DNA of 64,000 nt from Leuctra nigra (GCA_934045905.1 OW203765.1:28553997-28617996); one strand, 5' to 3'. Positions 12,380 through 23,574 are shown, counted from the first letter of the stretch. Notes: generated by a model not told the origin, from the letters alone. A program made the numbers and translations.

Positions 12380-12960
12380 CACCATTTCCCATTTCCATTC
12401 CAAAGGAAAATTCATTTTTAATTCAAATCCCTCAAACTATAAATAATCGTTCTAAACCCACTTTTCAAAGACACCCCCGCCCATTAAAACCTCCCCCCAC
12501 CCCCTATCAAATCTCATCCCACTCCAATCATTTAACCAAAACGGACGCCATCAGTTTTAATCGTCCTCAGCATTCCCTCGACGTCGACGACGCCTGCGAC
12601 GCTGGTTATCATGGGCGCCGCGACGCTCCAGCTGGTCGCCGTCACGTGACCAGTGAGGCGTCGCCATATCGCAATGCGGTACAATACCAGCGTCGCAGGG
12701 ATATTAGTGCAGCTTGCGACAAATAAAGTGATACATCGGAAGGGTTGTTGGCCGGGGGCTTGATGTGTGGTGCCAATTAATTTATGTGTGACGGTTTAAG
12801 TAGAGAATGTTTTGTTGGGTTTTTTGGAGGTTTAATGGATTTATATGGCAGTGAGGGATTGCTAGTTGAATTTGTTTTGTTGTGGTGACACAAATGATAT
12901 GGGGTTTAGTTTATTGATATTTGAACAATCAGTGTTTCAGCGATAATCAAATATATTGTT
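12380..12960. other. Strand-skew switch with CpG-rich, E-box core
   Basis: By hand count, 12,421-12,540 has 47 C and 3 G, while 12,721-12,840 has 40 G and 8 C. Between them lies a CpG-rich core (about 12,540-12,720) with GTCACGTGAC at 12,641-12,650 and repeated GACGC/GCGTC words. This is the clearest example of the set and a strong candidate for a divergent promoter, enhancer or initiation site. Confidence 0.6.
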
Positions 12961-13032
12961 CGTAAATCAATTGTTCATATGTGATCATATTCAATATTTT
13001 GAATTGTTTAAGAACTGTTTTTATTGATGTTT

Positions 13033-13215
13033 ACCGTCGCACTGTTCTGGTATCAAATCAAGTCTATTAATGATTATGATAATGATTGTGAGATCATGAT
13101 GATGATATGTTAGAAATGAGGATGTTGTGACCTATTAGGGAACCTTCCCAACATTTACCTCTTAACTCAGAGAAACAATTCATAACCACAGTCAGTAATA
13201 ACTGTTGCGGTAATC
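13033..13215 (-). mobile_element. tRNA-SINE fragment
   Basis: Retains CGTCGCACTGTTCTG-like sequence, the ATGATTATGATAATGATTG segment, GTGACCTATTAGGGAACCTT and CCCAACATTTACCTC, in the same order as the full copies at 14,599 and 51,027. The tRNA head is degenerate (GTAATCGAATCTGGG). Confidence 0.7.
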
Positions 13216-14598
13216 GAATCTGGGACAACTGGAGAGCATTTCTAGGGATGCCTGAAACAACTATGAATAATAGAACGGAAATTAAGGAAAGATTGAATGA
13301 AATCGATCATTGAAGAATTAATGTTCCATCAATTTCCTTTTGTATCAATGTCTTGAAAGAGCCTCAGATGATCGAATATAATCGACACAATTTGTCAAAT
13401 ATGTCATACGATCTGATGATTTATATTTTATACCCAATCACACCAATGACGAGACAAATTGAGAGAATTACGTCAAATTACATCCATGATCAATTTTCAA
13501 TTCCCAGGAGCGTGCTTTTCTTAAAGGAAAGTCGTCTCAAAGTAAAGAAAACCACAATTGATTTCCCGTCCACTGAAGTGGGTCTTACATAATACCCCTC
13601 GCTTCGTGTATTACTATCAACAAAACATAATTTAACTCTGCTTTTCCATCGGAAACATATTGTATGATGTGTGAATGGAATAATGCCTCTGGGACAAAAG
13701 AAAACCAACACGAATAGTATCGTGTGCGTAGAGGGGGTTGCTTTTCCCAGGGGCAGCAAGAACATGCTCACGCTATAGGATGAAAGGTATGGCGTGGAGT
13801 CACGTTTTGGATAATACCGGCTAGAGGAAAGACCGTCACTTTTGTAGAAGAGGATTGAGAGAGAGAAAAGATTTATCTTAAGATTCTAGAATCTCTTTAG
13901 TTTGGAAGGACAATGAAAATCAATGCTCTAACTCGTAAACCTTTTCTTCGTCCTCGGAAAAGCTTTCCACTCGTTAAAATCTACCGAGCAAATGAAAATT
14001 GGAAACCATTTCTATGTGCGGCGAACTAAGGGAATACGATAGGAGGTTTTCTCTCGAGTATTTTGCCAGACTTGAAGGTGATTTCGAGTCAGATAATGAT
14101 CCGCTTACAACTCTTATTGTTCTTGCGCTTCGAGCTTGAGTTTGCATTTGTCCTTGGATGATGATGATGATGACTGGAGGGCCGTTATATTTTCTCTTCG
14201 CTACTTTCAGTGGTAATGTGTAATTTTCTTGTGTTAAGACGGGAGTTGGGAAAACTCAATTCGAGAAATGGAAAATGTTGGAAAATTGATACGCAGCGCG
14301 CTGGGTGGATTCCTTGCTCTTTTTTCTTTATAAGTTTTCTCGTGCGATGAAAACTAAAGTACTTGTTGGGAATGCTTAGCATGAGAATGTTAGCTGTAAT
14401 GCCAGCGTGGCGGAATAACATTTTTATACGTGCTATATACTTAGTAATATTCTAGATTTTATTTTTAGAAACAACTGGTAGAGAGTGTATAAAGAAATAC
14501 TTTACTTCTACATAAAGAAATTCAGCTCTTGTAGAACCATTGCTAAGGAGTTTTCCCGTAGCCAAGAAGATTGAACAAATTGAATTGACTCTATCCAT
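13216..14598. other. No gene seen
   Basis: Three open frames of 78-93 codons on both strands (13,353-13,592, 13,490-13,771, 14,185-14,421) overlap or lack coding signs. No repeat was recognised. Confidence 0.4.
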
Positions 14599-14876
14599 TT
14601 TTTGTCTGGGGCTTAACGTCGCACTGTTCTGCAGCGAGGCTAATGGCGACGGATGAATGATTATGATTATGATTGGGAGATGATGGTGAAGAGTAGGTAA
14701 GGATGGAAGGTGGGAAGGAGGCGGTCGTGGCCTATTAGTAGGGTGCCTTCCCAGCGTTTGCCTGTCGACTGAGGGAAACCACGAAAAACCCCAGCCAGGA
14801 AGGACGGCCGCGGGAATCGAACCCGGGCCTCCGGAATACAAGTTCAGATCGTTACCACTCAGCCAACCTGTTCCGT
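14599..14876 (-). mobile_element. tRNA-derived SINE, full copy 1
   Basis: On the minus strand the head has an A box TGGCTGAGTGG (14,855-14,865) and a B box GGTTCGATTCC (14,813-14,823), the Pol III internal promoter of a tRNA. The body follows, ending at GTGCGACGTTAAGCCCC. A 9-bp target-site duplication, TCTATCCAT, flanks it (14,590-14,598 and 14,877-14,885). The 129-codon frame here is a SINE artefact. Confidence 0.9.
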
Positions 14877-14979
14877 TCTATCCATATCAAATCGAATTCT
14901 TCTAAAAAAAAGAGTTTGCGTACAATGGTCTAACTTCTTGTTTTATTTTCATGTAGGTATATCCTTTCCATTTTACACC

Positions 14980-15480
14980 TAAGTTGATATCCTTACATGT
15001 CACTTTCTATTTCTCAAAACCTCTTGCTTTTAAGCTTACTAAAGACGACACCCCTTCTACCGTTATCAAATTTCATATCATTTTCCACTCTTCACACTTT
15101 CCTATCTCTCTCTTGTTCTGCTATCAAGAAAGCTAATCTTACAAGATGCTAGTGGTAAAACAAAGGTACTCTTCTGCTCCATGAAGATGCTGTGAAAAGC
15201 GCTCGGAGGTGAGAGCTAATCTCATTATTGAACGGTGATGTCTTAAAAGCATGCCTTCTTGTAGAGAGCAATGAATATAATTGGTTATCGCCCAGGAAGT
15301 GAGGGGGGAAGATTTCATGTTGCAATTGAGCCCCAGGACGTGGCAAGAAATTGATTATTAGGTTGGATAAATTAGATTATTGTGAAGATATGGAGGGAAA
15401 ATGGGAAGGGGTTTTTGGTGCTGAGGAAATCTGTGGAAGTCTGAGAGTCTGGCGAGCTTTTCACGTGATTTCACTAAATG
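14980..15480. other. Strand-skew switch
   Basis: Pyrimidine-rich at 14,980-15,130 and G-rich at about 15,350-15,460, with TCACGTGA at 15,461-15,468. Confidence 0.4.
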
Positions 15481-17246
15481 AAATTGATTTTTCCTCATTA
15501 TTTAATATTTTTCATTTGTTATTTATATTTCATTGATTTCGTGCCGTCATATTTATTAATCCGTGTAAAATTGTTAAATTATTAGAAAGTATTATGATGA
15601 TTATTTTTAGAATGGGCTAATCATTTTACTCTAAGCAATGATTTGGTATTACAAACATAAGTTACAATAAAAAAAATTAAAAATCCTATAAAAATGTATT
15701 TAACTGGATGAAGTTATAAAATTTTTTGCAATACAATATAAATATCGTAATATTTGCTATCAGGATTCTTCAATTAACGCAATTAGTTCATCTTCATCTA
15801 AATAATTACGATAACAAAATTGTCTTTGTCTTCACGGCTAGAATAAATTTGGTGGTCTCTTTTAACAAATTCAATATTCCAATTAATCAACTATTTTGCC
15901 TTCAAGCAAATTTCACATCAAAGTATTCGGAAAAATACCTATATATAAAAGTAAATATCAATTATCATTACATATTCAACAGAAGTACACAAAAATGTTT
16001 ACTCAGAGAAAATATCACTGTTCGTAAAACGCAATACTTGTGTTTATTTGTCATTTCAACCAATTCGAAGCCTTCTCCAAACACATATTTCCCTGGGCTG
16101 ATCTTGATTCCTCCACTGTGGTCCACATCTCTTCAAGAGGCTGTAAGAGAGCAAAACGCGAGCGAAAGCTTTGTGTACGATGCTTAAGCCTCAAGGGTTG
16201 ACATTTGATACAGGGAGGCTGCGGAAAGAGAGATTGTTTGTGTTCCATCTATTGGGAGATGGAGAAATGTGCCCACTTTCCCACGCGCGCCACGTTGCAA
16301 TCAAGTTGTAATCGATTGGAAACAGTTGTAAATGTCACTTTTGAAGAGAGCTTTTTGCCTCTTTCAGTTATTTCATTTTCAATCATTACTGTGAATTGTT
16401 TTTAATTAAACTAATTTGATTTTTTTGCTATATTTTAGTCTGACTTAGTAAATAGTAACTCAATTTAGAATAAGAATACTCGTAAATTATTTTATTGCGT
16501 AAGTAGTATTAGAAAACGCTCAATAAACGCGTTGATAAGCGAGGCTTCCAAATGCGTAGAAATAGTTGTATACTGTTTTATAAAACTTTACATTTATTTC
16601 AGATCGTCCATCAGTAAAGCAAAGTAAAAACTAAAAATCACTTTTCCGGTGAAAAAGAGACTGCTCTTGTTAGAAATCAATATGCAGGAAAACGCAATGG
16701 TAATGCATATTTTATTAAAATAATATTATTATTATTATGTTATTGTTCTGATGTCTTTCCTCGTTGACCTTTAAGGCAAAAAAAACAACAAATATACAGA
16801 TAAAGGATTCATGTTTTAGGTAGAGAAGCTCGCTACTCGCGCTTTTAACTTCGTCAAATAATAAATGCTTATTAGCTTTTCTAAATCATGAAACATTTTT
16901 TAAAAATATTTATGAAGTTTATTCACTGATAGTTTCAAAACAAAGTACATTATTTTAACAAGAAGCATACAATTAATTCAACATTAAATCATTACTCCTT
17001 ATGTGAGTTATCCGTTTCGTAGCGCGAGTAGTTTTGTCTGTTAAAGTTTTAAGTTCATAAGAAAGTACTACACTGATAAAGTTTCTTCAAAACCAATACA
17101 AAGTGCTTGACACATCTTTAGATATTGATTGTAATCGATTGGAACGATTAGATTGGAGGACCTCTTGAATAGTCCATGCCTTCCTTCTAAACTCGACATT
17201 GAAAATCAATGGAAGAAAAAGCTTAAGAAGATTTAAAGCAAATTAT
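15481..17246. other. No gene supported; isolated family Z terminus
   Basis: A 153-codon frame (15,726-16,187) is open by virtue of A+T-rich, Asn/Ile-rich sequence and shows no domain. The minus-strand family Z terminus lies at 16,510-16,555 (AACGCGTTGATAAGCGAG). Confidence 0.45.
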
Positions 17247-17870
17247 TGAGCGAGCGAAGCGAGCGTCTCCTTTTGGCTCTTTTGGCACGGACCTCTGTTT
17301 TTTTTATGTTTTTTTTCTGTTGGGTGCCGCTGTACAGGTCACAGTTTTTCTTCGATCGAGCTGAAATTTTGCACACATGAAGAGACAACCTTTTCTGTTT
17401 GCTGACCCCAATTATTTTTGAAATCCATTCATTAGGTAAAATATAAATAAACATCTCCTGATAGGCTTAAAAATGAAAATGGTCTTCGATAAATCTGAGC
17501 AAACTCACATTTTGCATGGTCATTAAGACCAACATTGTCTCTTATTTTACAAATTTTCATCCCAATCAGTTAAGAACTTATGAACTTATTGACATTTTTA
17601 ATAGCTGTCAGAGATGAAGTATCGAAATGAATGTTTTCCAGTGCCAATTGAATTGAACCTGATTTGCTATGTACCAGGGTGCTTAGATGCTATTTTCAAG
17701 TTTCGATGAAAAGCATACTTTTATGTTGATCGAGTGGATCATATTTCAATATAATATGGATGTTTATGTTTTCTGTGTGTTGTGTACGCATTTCCGGTTC
17801 GAGAATTTGCACGTACCCGTGCTCGCTAATCAACGCGTTACACTGAGCGTTTTCCTAGTTTGTGTGAATG
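17247..17870 (+). mobile_element. Dispersed repeat family Z, copy 2
   Basis: Begins with GAGCGAGCGAAGCGAGCG, contains GATCGAGCTGAAATTTTGC followed by ACACATG, and ends CTCGCTAATCAACGCGTTAC, ACTGAGCGTTTTCCTAGT, matching copy 1 at 1,325-1,765. The interior has diverged in length. Confidence 0.6.
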
Positions 17871-19265
17871 AATGGAAAATGTGTTGCAATATTTCTTGGA
17901 GCATTTTTCTTAAAATTATAACAAACCGAAATTTTACATTTTAGTGAACCTTCTCAAAGGTATTTTGGTTGTATAGCCGCACAAATTCATCAGTGCTTTC
18001 TGAATAATTTATGTCATTTCCTCAGCCGTTTCTACCAATTTTCTTTACTTTTAAAGTTACTTTTAAAAGTGGCAGTTTGTTATACATTGTCCCTAAAGAT
18101 ACGGTTAAAAAATAAAGAGTAAATTGTAAGTGAACTTTTGAACCGCAAGTTTTCCATGAAGATTTACTCGCGGCGAGCGGAGAGCTTTCACTCTTAACTT
18201 TCGAACACTTTCATTTGCTTCGTGAAAGTGGTTTTTGAACACAGACAAAAGCTCCCAGATGCTAACTGTTTCTTTTAACTACATTAACGTTTTCAATTAA
18301 AATAAATCGTGATTTCAATGTTCTTAAGACTTTTGATTATTATAATTTTATAATATGCGTATTCTCTCTAACATTTTACTCTCATCTCCGTATTTTTGGG
18401 CTGTAGTGTAATAATCCCTATAATGCTGTAGCGATCTCTTATCGAGGTGAAATTTTACAATAATTTCTAAGATTTTTAACAGCTGATATTACCGTTTGGT
18501 TTAAAATTTGTCAATTACCGTTTCTTCCGTAATTTTTATTTTTATTTTTGTAATTTTTCAAAAGTTTGGTCAAGTAGTTAAAACAGAGCTTAGCTAATTT
18601 TGATTCTATTTTCATCAGATCACCATGATCCTGTCAAATAATCGGATTATTTTCTATGATACTTGGTCAGGTATTTCCATGCTTGACATCATGGAATGGA
18701 AAGGGGGGGGGGGCGGTAATTGATATTTTTAACAAGCAGATTATCCCTAAGTAAAGCTTTGAATAATGACTCAAATGATTTTCTCTCCATCTATTAATTT
18801 TTTAAAACCCACTTCAAACCGAAGATAATAACATTGTTTTATTTACAGATAAAGCATGTAAATTGACAATATTATTGTATTTCTACGTCACTTAAATCGT
18901 CTAAATATAAACGACCCATTTTAATTTTGATAAAACTTGCTAGAATTGTCTACTAATTAAAAAAGTGTACTTAAAAGAAGATACTTACATTTTTGTTCCG
19001 CCAAATTTTCATCCCGTATCGAATTACAGCCGACTAAAAATGTGCTATTTTCGACAAAATAGCTTCGTTGCAATATCTCTAGCTTCTACACTGATTGAGA
19101 TAGTCAAAAAATGTGTTGTCAAAAAATTTAGATACTTACCTCTTTTTCACAAAAATTGTTCATATCTGATCCCAAATTCATTTTTGTCGTATTTTAAGTA
19201 AAAAAAGCGGGGCATGATCAAACATTTCTTGTCTTCAGGCAGTTCATTAACATTGTCTGCTGTAC
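17871..19265. other. No gene seen
   Basis: A+T-rich, with a short G run near 18,703. No supportable feature. Confidence 0.5.
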
Positions 19266-19412
19266 TAAGGGTCAGTTTTTCAATACTCTGCTAAATTTTA
19301 AACACTTGATTGCCATGGCAACAACCAATGATATTTCTAGAATGATCACTAACTAACTGCTTAGAGCTAATTGAGCCTTTAAAGTATTACAGAGTATTGA
19401 AAGACCGGGCCT
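19266..19412. mobile_element. Short hairpin MITE, about 145 bp
   Basis: Inverted ends of about 30 bp: GGGTCAGTTTTTCAATACTC, TG and CAGAGTATTGAAAGACCGGG, plus TTTAAA near both arms. Confidence 0.6.
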
Positions 19413-19429
19413 AAGTCTATAGCTGTAGC

Positions 19430-19640
19430 GGCGCCGTGCATTCCTGCTCTCCCGATAAGAATGCACTTGTACCTAAATCCGTCTGGCGCGCTTCGAAGTG
19501 CGTATATCCTGCACTATAGTGACGTCACAGTGCACGCGATAAGGCGCGCTATGTTCAGCAGTCACGTGACACCACTCTTGACCCGCACGTCACGTGATCT
19601 TCATCGCATTCGCAGAATCTGTTAGTTACACGTGTTGTCT
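19430..19640. promoter_or_regulatory. CpG-rich stretch with two TCACGTGA palindromes
   Basis: A locally GC- and CpG-rich segment (GGCGCGC, GTGACGTCAC) with TCACGTGA at 19,562-19,569 and 19,590-19,597, 20 bp apart between their ends. TCACGTGA is the classic bHLH-zip (MITF/TFE, USF/Max class) E-box. The regulatory role is inferred from motif clustering only. Confidence 0.4.
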
Positions 19641-19988
19641 GTAGTGAGTTTGACCCTGAAGAGTTTTTTAATCGATTTTTATCAATATCTTTTACCAATG
19701 TAATTGTCAATAAAATAAAGCTTTGTACGAGTCTTTAGAACTGTTAAATGTAAATTAAATGGTTTATTATTTTTATTTCGTCCTACAGACGTTTAGTGTC
19801 TGAAATTAGTAAAAATATGGCACTAAACGTCTGTAGGACACAATAAAAATAATAAAACATTCCAAACTATGATTTTTTTAAAACTGTTCTGAAGACTCGT
19901 ACACATACTTATTTTATTATCAATTACATTGGTGAAGGATATTGATAAAAATCGATGAAAATGCTCTTCAAGGCCACGCTCACTACCC
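19641..19988. mobile_element. Foldback element, copy 1
   Basis: A long near-palindrome. The left arm runs GTAGTGAGTTTGACC, AATCGATTTTTATCAATATC, CAATGTAATTGTCAATAAAA, GACGTTTAGTG. The right arm is its inverse, ending GGCCACGCTCACTAC. The loop is near 19,815. Confidence 0.85.
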
Positions 19989-20072
19989 AGCCGTCTTCAT
20001 CAGACGTCTTTTGTCATGTGGGTCAGTCTGATTATTTCATTTATGGGAACGTCCACGGGAAAATTTCCATAA

Positions 20073-20380
20073 TTTTTTTTCACTTTTTCTAAAATATTTG
20101 TATTTATTTTGCATTTTTTAAATTTAATTGTGTAATAGTTATAGCTATACTTATGACAGTATTTTTAAAGTTATAGCAACAACTGGTAAAACAAGTATAA
20201 TATGTAGATAAACTCCGTTTCATTTCCGTTTTTTTTTCACTTTTTCTTAAATATTTGTATTTATTTTGCATTTTTTAAATTTAATTGTGTAATAGTTATA
20301 GCTATACTTATTATGACAGTATTTTTAAAGTTATAGCAACAACTGGTAAAACTAGTATATGTAGATAAACTCCGTTTTAT
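20073..20380 (+). repeat. Tandem duplication, period 157 bp, two copies
   Basis: CACTTTTTCT at 20,081 and CACTTTTTCTT at 20,238 begin two nearly identical units, each ending AACTCCGTTT (20,211 and 20,368). The pair lies between the two foldback elements. Confidence 0.9.
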
Positions 20381-20968
20381 GCAGTCTAGATGGTAGTAGT
20401 ATATGGTCGTATACCTGCCCATGCTATCTAATTCTAGGACTCTAGACCCTATGAAACGGAGTTTAGTTCAATCGGGGAATAGGAAAATGGTAATGAAATA
20501 TTTTTAATACACACGTTCGTTCCCTTTCAGACTACTTACAGATTTTAAAATATTTCGCCACATTTCAAAATGAATATATTATCAATATTATTTGCGTTTG
20601 AACTCTCTAAGAAACGATACTGTGTAACCTCCACAAGGCTTGGAAAGTGCGAGGCCCAATCGGAGCCCACACAAACATGATGAACTCTTTGGAGTTGATA
20701 AGAAGCAGAAAGACGAAATGACATTTCTTAATTATTATGAATATTACACTTTTGTATATAGTAATGCTCTATTTATAATTACGAATTGATTGCAGTCCAC
20801 TAATAGTACATCAATAATGAAAATTAATGTGATGAAATCTTAAAATGAATTATGTCAACTTAAACTTTTATCCTGAAGAATTATCCAACATAATTTATCC
20901 TGGATTTTGACTTCACCTCCAGAATCATTGAAAATGTCTCAGCCTTCTACCCCAGTTAAGACGGCCGA

Positions 20969-21332
20969 GTAGTGAGCGTGGCCTTGATGAGTTTTTAATC
21001 GATTTTTATCAATATCTTTTACCAATGTAATTGTTAACTAAATAGGGCTTTGTACGAGTATTCAGAACAGTTCAATGAAAATAATTTCAGAGTTTGGAAA
21101 AAGTTATTAGTTTTATTTTGTCCAACTGATGTTTAGTGCCATAATTTTACTAATTTTCGGGCCCTAAACGTCTGTAGGACAAATTTATTCTAATAAACTA
21201 TTACAAGCTATGGAATTATTTTCATTGAACGGTTCTGAAAACTCGTACAAAGCCTTATTTTGTTAACAATTACATTGGTAAAAGATATTGATAAAAATCG
21301 ATTAAAAAACTCTTCAAGGTCAAACTCACTAC
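20969..21332. mobile_element. Foldback element, copy 2 (inverted relative to copy 1)
   Basis: The same family as 19,641-19,988 but reversed: its left end is GTAGTGAGCGTGGCC and its right end, read on the minus strand, GTAGTGAGTTTGACC. The outer ends of the pair therefore match each other, as do the inner ends. Confidence 0.85.
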
Positions 21333-21374
21333 CCAGCCTTGACTTGGCCCATTGGCCCTTGTGGAGCAATAATT

Positions 21375-21380
21375 TTTATT
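21375..21380 (-). terminator. Polyadenylation signal AATAAA of the repeat-protein gene
   Basis: AATAAA on the minus strand, 58 bases separating it from the stop codon at 21,439-21,441. Confidence 0.7.
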
Positions 21381-21438
21381 GACACTATAAATTATATGTA
21401 AATACTATATTTTGTTATAATTATACAAAAGAATCATT

Positions 21439-23227
21439 TCATGGTTCACCAGCAGTTATTTTTATAGGCTTCTCTTTGGAATCTTCAGCACATCCAGTCT
21501 TATTTGTAGGCTGACACAAATTTATGTATGGAGTCCCGTGGCAAACCTTGCAGCCATTATCTTTTAGAAATGTAGTTGGGGCTCCTTTCGATTGAGCCGC
21601 CACTTGACCTCTACTAGGGTCACCGGCATCAGTGCCTGTAAACGCAAAACAATTTCAATTTCAATTTCATTTCAAAATTGACATAATAGTTCACGACATT
21701 TTATAATCGTATTTATAAAATCAATGCTTTGGTTTAGACACGAGAAAAAGCTTGAGGCAAAAGAAGAGTGAGTCATCTTTAGAAACGAAACACGGATACA
21801 ATTTTTTAATAATACATTTAGCCAAACTAAGAACGGTATTCTAAAGAAACGGATTTGCTGAAATGATTTGATGGCATCATCCGATGAAGTCTATGCTAAC
21901 GCGTCATCTACCTCTAGTAGGTGAGCTCTGATTTCATTGACCCCACTGATGGCTGCCACCTTATCGCGGTGGTGGGGTCTGTGTTGGCCAACGATCCATT
22001 GCAGCTACGCCGGCGAGCATATGCTCATGTGTAAGGGCTACCATGCCGGACAGATCAGTGGTGAGGCCCAGACCAAGAGCAGCCAGGGTCGGCCTAACCA
22101 TGCCCTCCCTTGAATTTGCGGTACACCCATCGGGCCGGCCTTCCCCCTCGAGATGGTGATCCCCCTGAAATCGGGTTCCGCCGGCCCGAATCCTTACACC
22201 CCCCGGTCCGTCCCCATTGCGGCCTGGCCTTCCCACCATTGCTGGACTCCCCCGGATCGGACCCGTAAGGTCAACCCCCTCCCAATGTCCTCCACTTAAT
22301 TCAACAAAGTTTAAAGTAAAATAATTAATGTGCGCAATATAACCTCGTCGTTGACGCGCCGTTAAACCCTATTAATCTAATCTAATCTAATCTGATTTCA
22401 TTGACAATAACAAGGATTCATTGTCAAGGAACCTGACCAGCAGTCAGTCCGTTTCATTCAAATACCGTTTTTAGTTGTGCCAAATGTACTTACCAAGTGT
22501 ACCAAGTGTACTTGCCAAGTGTATTTACCAAACACTTACCAATAGATCGATCATTACCATTAATGGCATTTTTGTCTTCTGTACCATGAGGAACATTATT
22601 GCCATTAGTGCCTTGAGGGGCATTATTGCCATTAGTGCCTTGAGGTGCATTATTGCCAAAACCTTGAGGGGCATTATTGCCATTACCTTGAGGGGCTGTA
22701 TTGCCATTAGTTCCTTGAGGGACATGATTGCCATTTGTGCCTTGAGGTGCAATATTGCCATTTGTGCCTTGAGGGAAATTATTGACATTAGTGCCTTGAG
22801 GGGCATTATTGCCATTTGTGCCTTGAGGCGCATTATTGCTATTAGTGCCTTGAGGGACATTATTGCCATTTGTGCCTTGAGGCGCATTATTGCCATTAGT
22901 GCCTTGAGGCGCATTATTGCCATTAGTGCCTTGAGGCGCATTATTGCCATTAGTGCCCTGAGGGGCATTATTGCCATTTGTGCCTTGAGGCGCATTATTG
23001 CCATTGCCCTGAGGGGCATTATTGCCATTGCCCTGAAGGGCATTATTGCCATTAGTGCCTTGAGGGGCATTATTGCCATTAGTGCCTTGAGGAACATTAT
23101 TGCCATTTGTGCCTTGAGGCGCATTATTGCCATTAGTGCCTTGAGGAATATAAGTGCCATTAGTGCCATTAGGAATGATGTACATAATGCAGGCCGCCAA
23201 AATTAACTTCACAAATATCAACTTCAT
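21439..23227 (-). CDS. Secreted tandem-repeat protein, 294 aa (two coding exons)
   Basis: The coding exons are 23,227-22,540 and 21,635-21,439. The protein starts MKLIFVKLILAACIMY, a typical signal peptide. Residues 28-212 are 21 tandem units of consensus PQGTNGNNA (17 units of nine residues, four of eight), followed by a short linker. At 22,540 the exon ends G|GTAAGTG (donor). The next exon starts after TTTTGCGTTTACAG (acceptor), and the frame joins in phase 1, restoring a Gly codon. The last 64 residues contain CKVC and two more cysteines (258, 261, 270, 278; spacing C-x2-C-x8-C-x7-C) and one N-glycosylation site (NKT), then TGA. It is presumably exported from the cell; low-complexity secreted proteins like this occur in saliva, silk, glue, cuticle or eggshell, and the sequence does not say which. 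I recognise no known family. The joined frame, splice sites, TATA box and polyA signal together make a real gene likely. Confidence 0.82.
21865..22450. mobile_element. MITE family V, copy in the gene's intron, split by a retroposon
   Basis: The left part (CGTCATCTACCTCTAGTAGG, TGAGCTCTGATTTCATTGA) and right part (ATAACAAGGATTCATTGTC, AAGGAACCTGACCAGCAGTC) together match the uninterrupted copies at 52,034-52,236, 27,437-27,590 and 54,853-55,063. The GC-rich element at 21,942-22,391 sits between them. Nearly all of the copy lies in the 904-bp intron of the secreted repeat-protein gene. Confidence 0.75.
21942..22391 (+). mobile_element. GC-rich retroposon (SINE-like), copy 1
   Basis: About 450 bp, strongly GC-rich, with a 3' tail of repeated TAATC after GCGCCGTTAAACCC. 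It is flanked by a perfect 14-bp target-site duplication, CTGATTTCATTGAC (21,928-21,941 and 22,392-22,405). A second copy with the same 5' end (CCACTGATGGCTGCCACC; the second reads CCACCGATGGCTGCCACC) is at 40,971-41,431. Two copies of equal extent suggest a defined short element rather than a randomly truncated LINE. No A/B-box pair was recognised. Confidence 0.85.
22592..23146 (-). repeat. Coding minisatellite of 27/24-bp units
   Basis: Twenty-one units encode PQGTNGNN(A/V) or the shortened PQGNGNNA/PQGFGNNA. Because all unit lengths are multiples of three and stops are absent, the opposite strand (22,475-23,206) and another minus frame (22,525-23,169) are also open. Those are by-products. 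Length variation in whole codons is expected between individuals. Confidence 0.9.
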
Positions 23228-23263
23228 TTCTTCACGATATTACTTCTGAGCTTCAAATTACAA

Positions 23264-23481
23264 CCTGAAAGAGTAACAACAGTTACTTCAAAATCACTAT
23301 TTCACAGTATATTTTTCATTATAGAAACAAACAAACAAATTGTATCAATAAAGTGCGTATAGAAGCAAAAAATTGCCGAATTGTTAACCACTTTTTACAA
23401 CTTACCTTAAGAGCTGAACAAGAACCGCATACTTCAGACAAAGATTTCATAATATCATTGCGTCAGTAATACGACTATATA
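23264..23481 (-). promoter_or_regulatory. Promoter, 5' UTR exon and first intron of the repeat-protein gene
   Basis: The coding exon is preceded by the acceptor TTACTCTTTCAG (exon start 23,264, 36 bases of 5' UTR before the ATG). Upstream, CTCTTAAG|GTAAGTTG is a donor with the exon end at 23,406, giving a 141-bp intron. A TATATAG box lies at 23,475-23,481, about 30 bases before a plausible start near 23,450. The transcription start itself is not marked by a clear initiator, so the exon 1 boundary is tentative. Confidence 0.55.
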
Positions 23482-23574
23482 GCAGCAACAGCACCTGTAA
23501 TGAATAAGCTTTCCAGAAGAAATAAAACTAAAGCTATCAACGTTTCATGATTATTACTTTCTTATCTAGAGGAG

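Noticed and set aside
14452..14841. 129-codon minus ORF (and the similar 66-codon one at 51,028)
   Set aside because: Translations of the tRNA-derived SINE.
15726..16187. 153-codon ORF, the longest non-repeat frame in its region
   Set aside because: Composition matches A+T-rich non-coding DNA, with no domain, signal peptide or splice context.
22525..23169. 214-codon minus-strand ORF rich in ALMAIM repeats
   Set aside because: A second frame of the same repeat tract, without a signal peptide or downstream splicing support.
22475..23206. 243-codon plus-strand ORF rich in IIAISALRG repeats
   Set aside because: It is antisense to the coding minisatellite. The minus frame has the signal peptide, splice sites and cysteine exon; this one has none.
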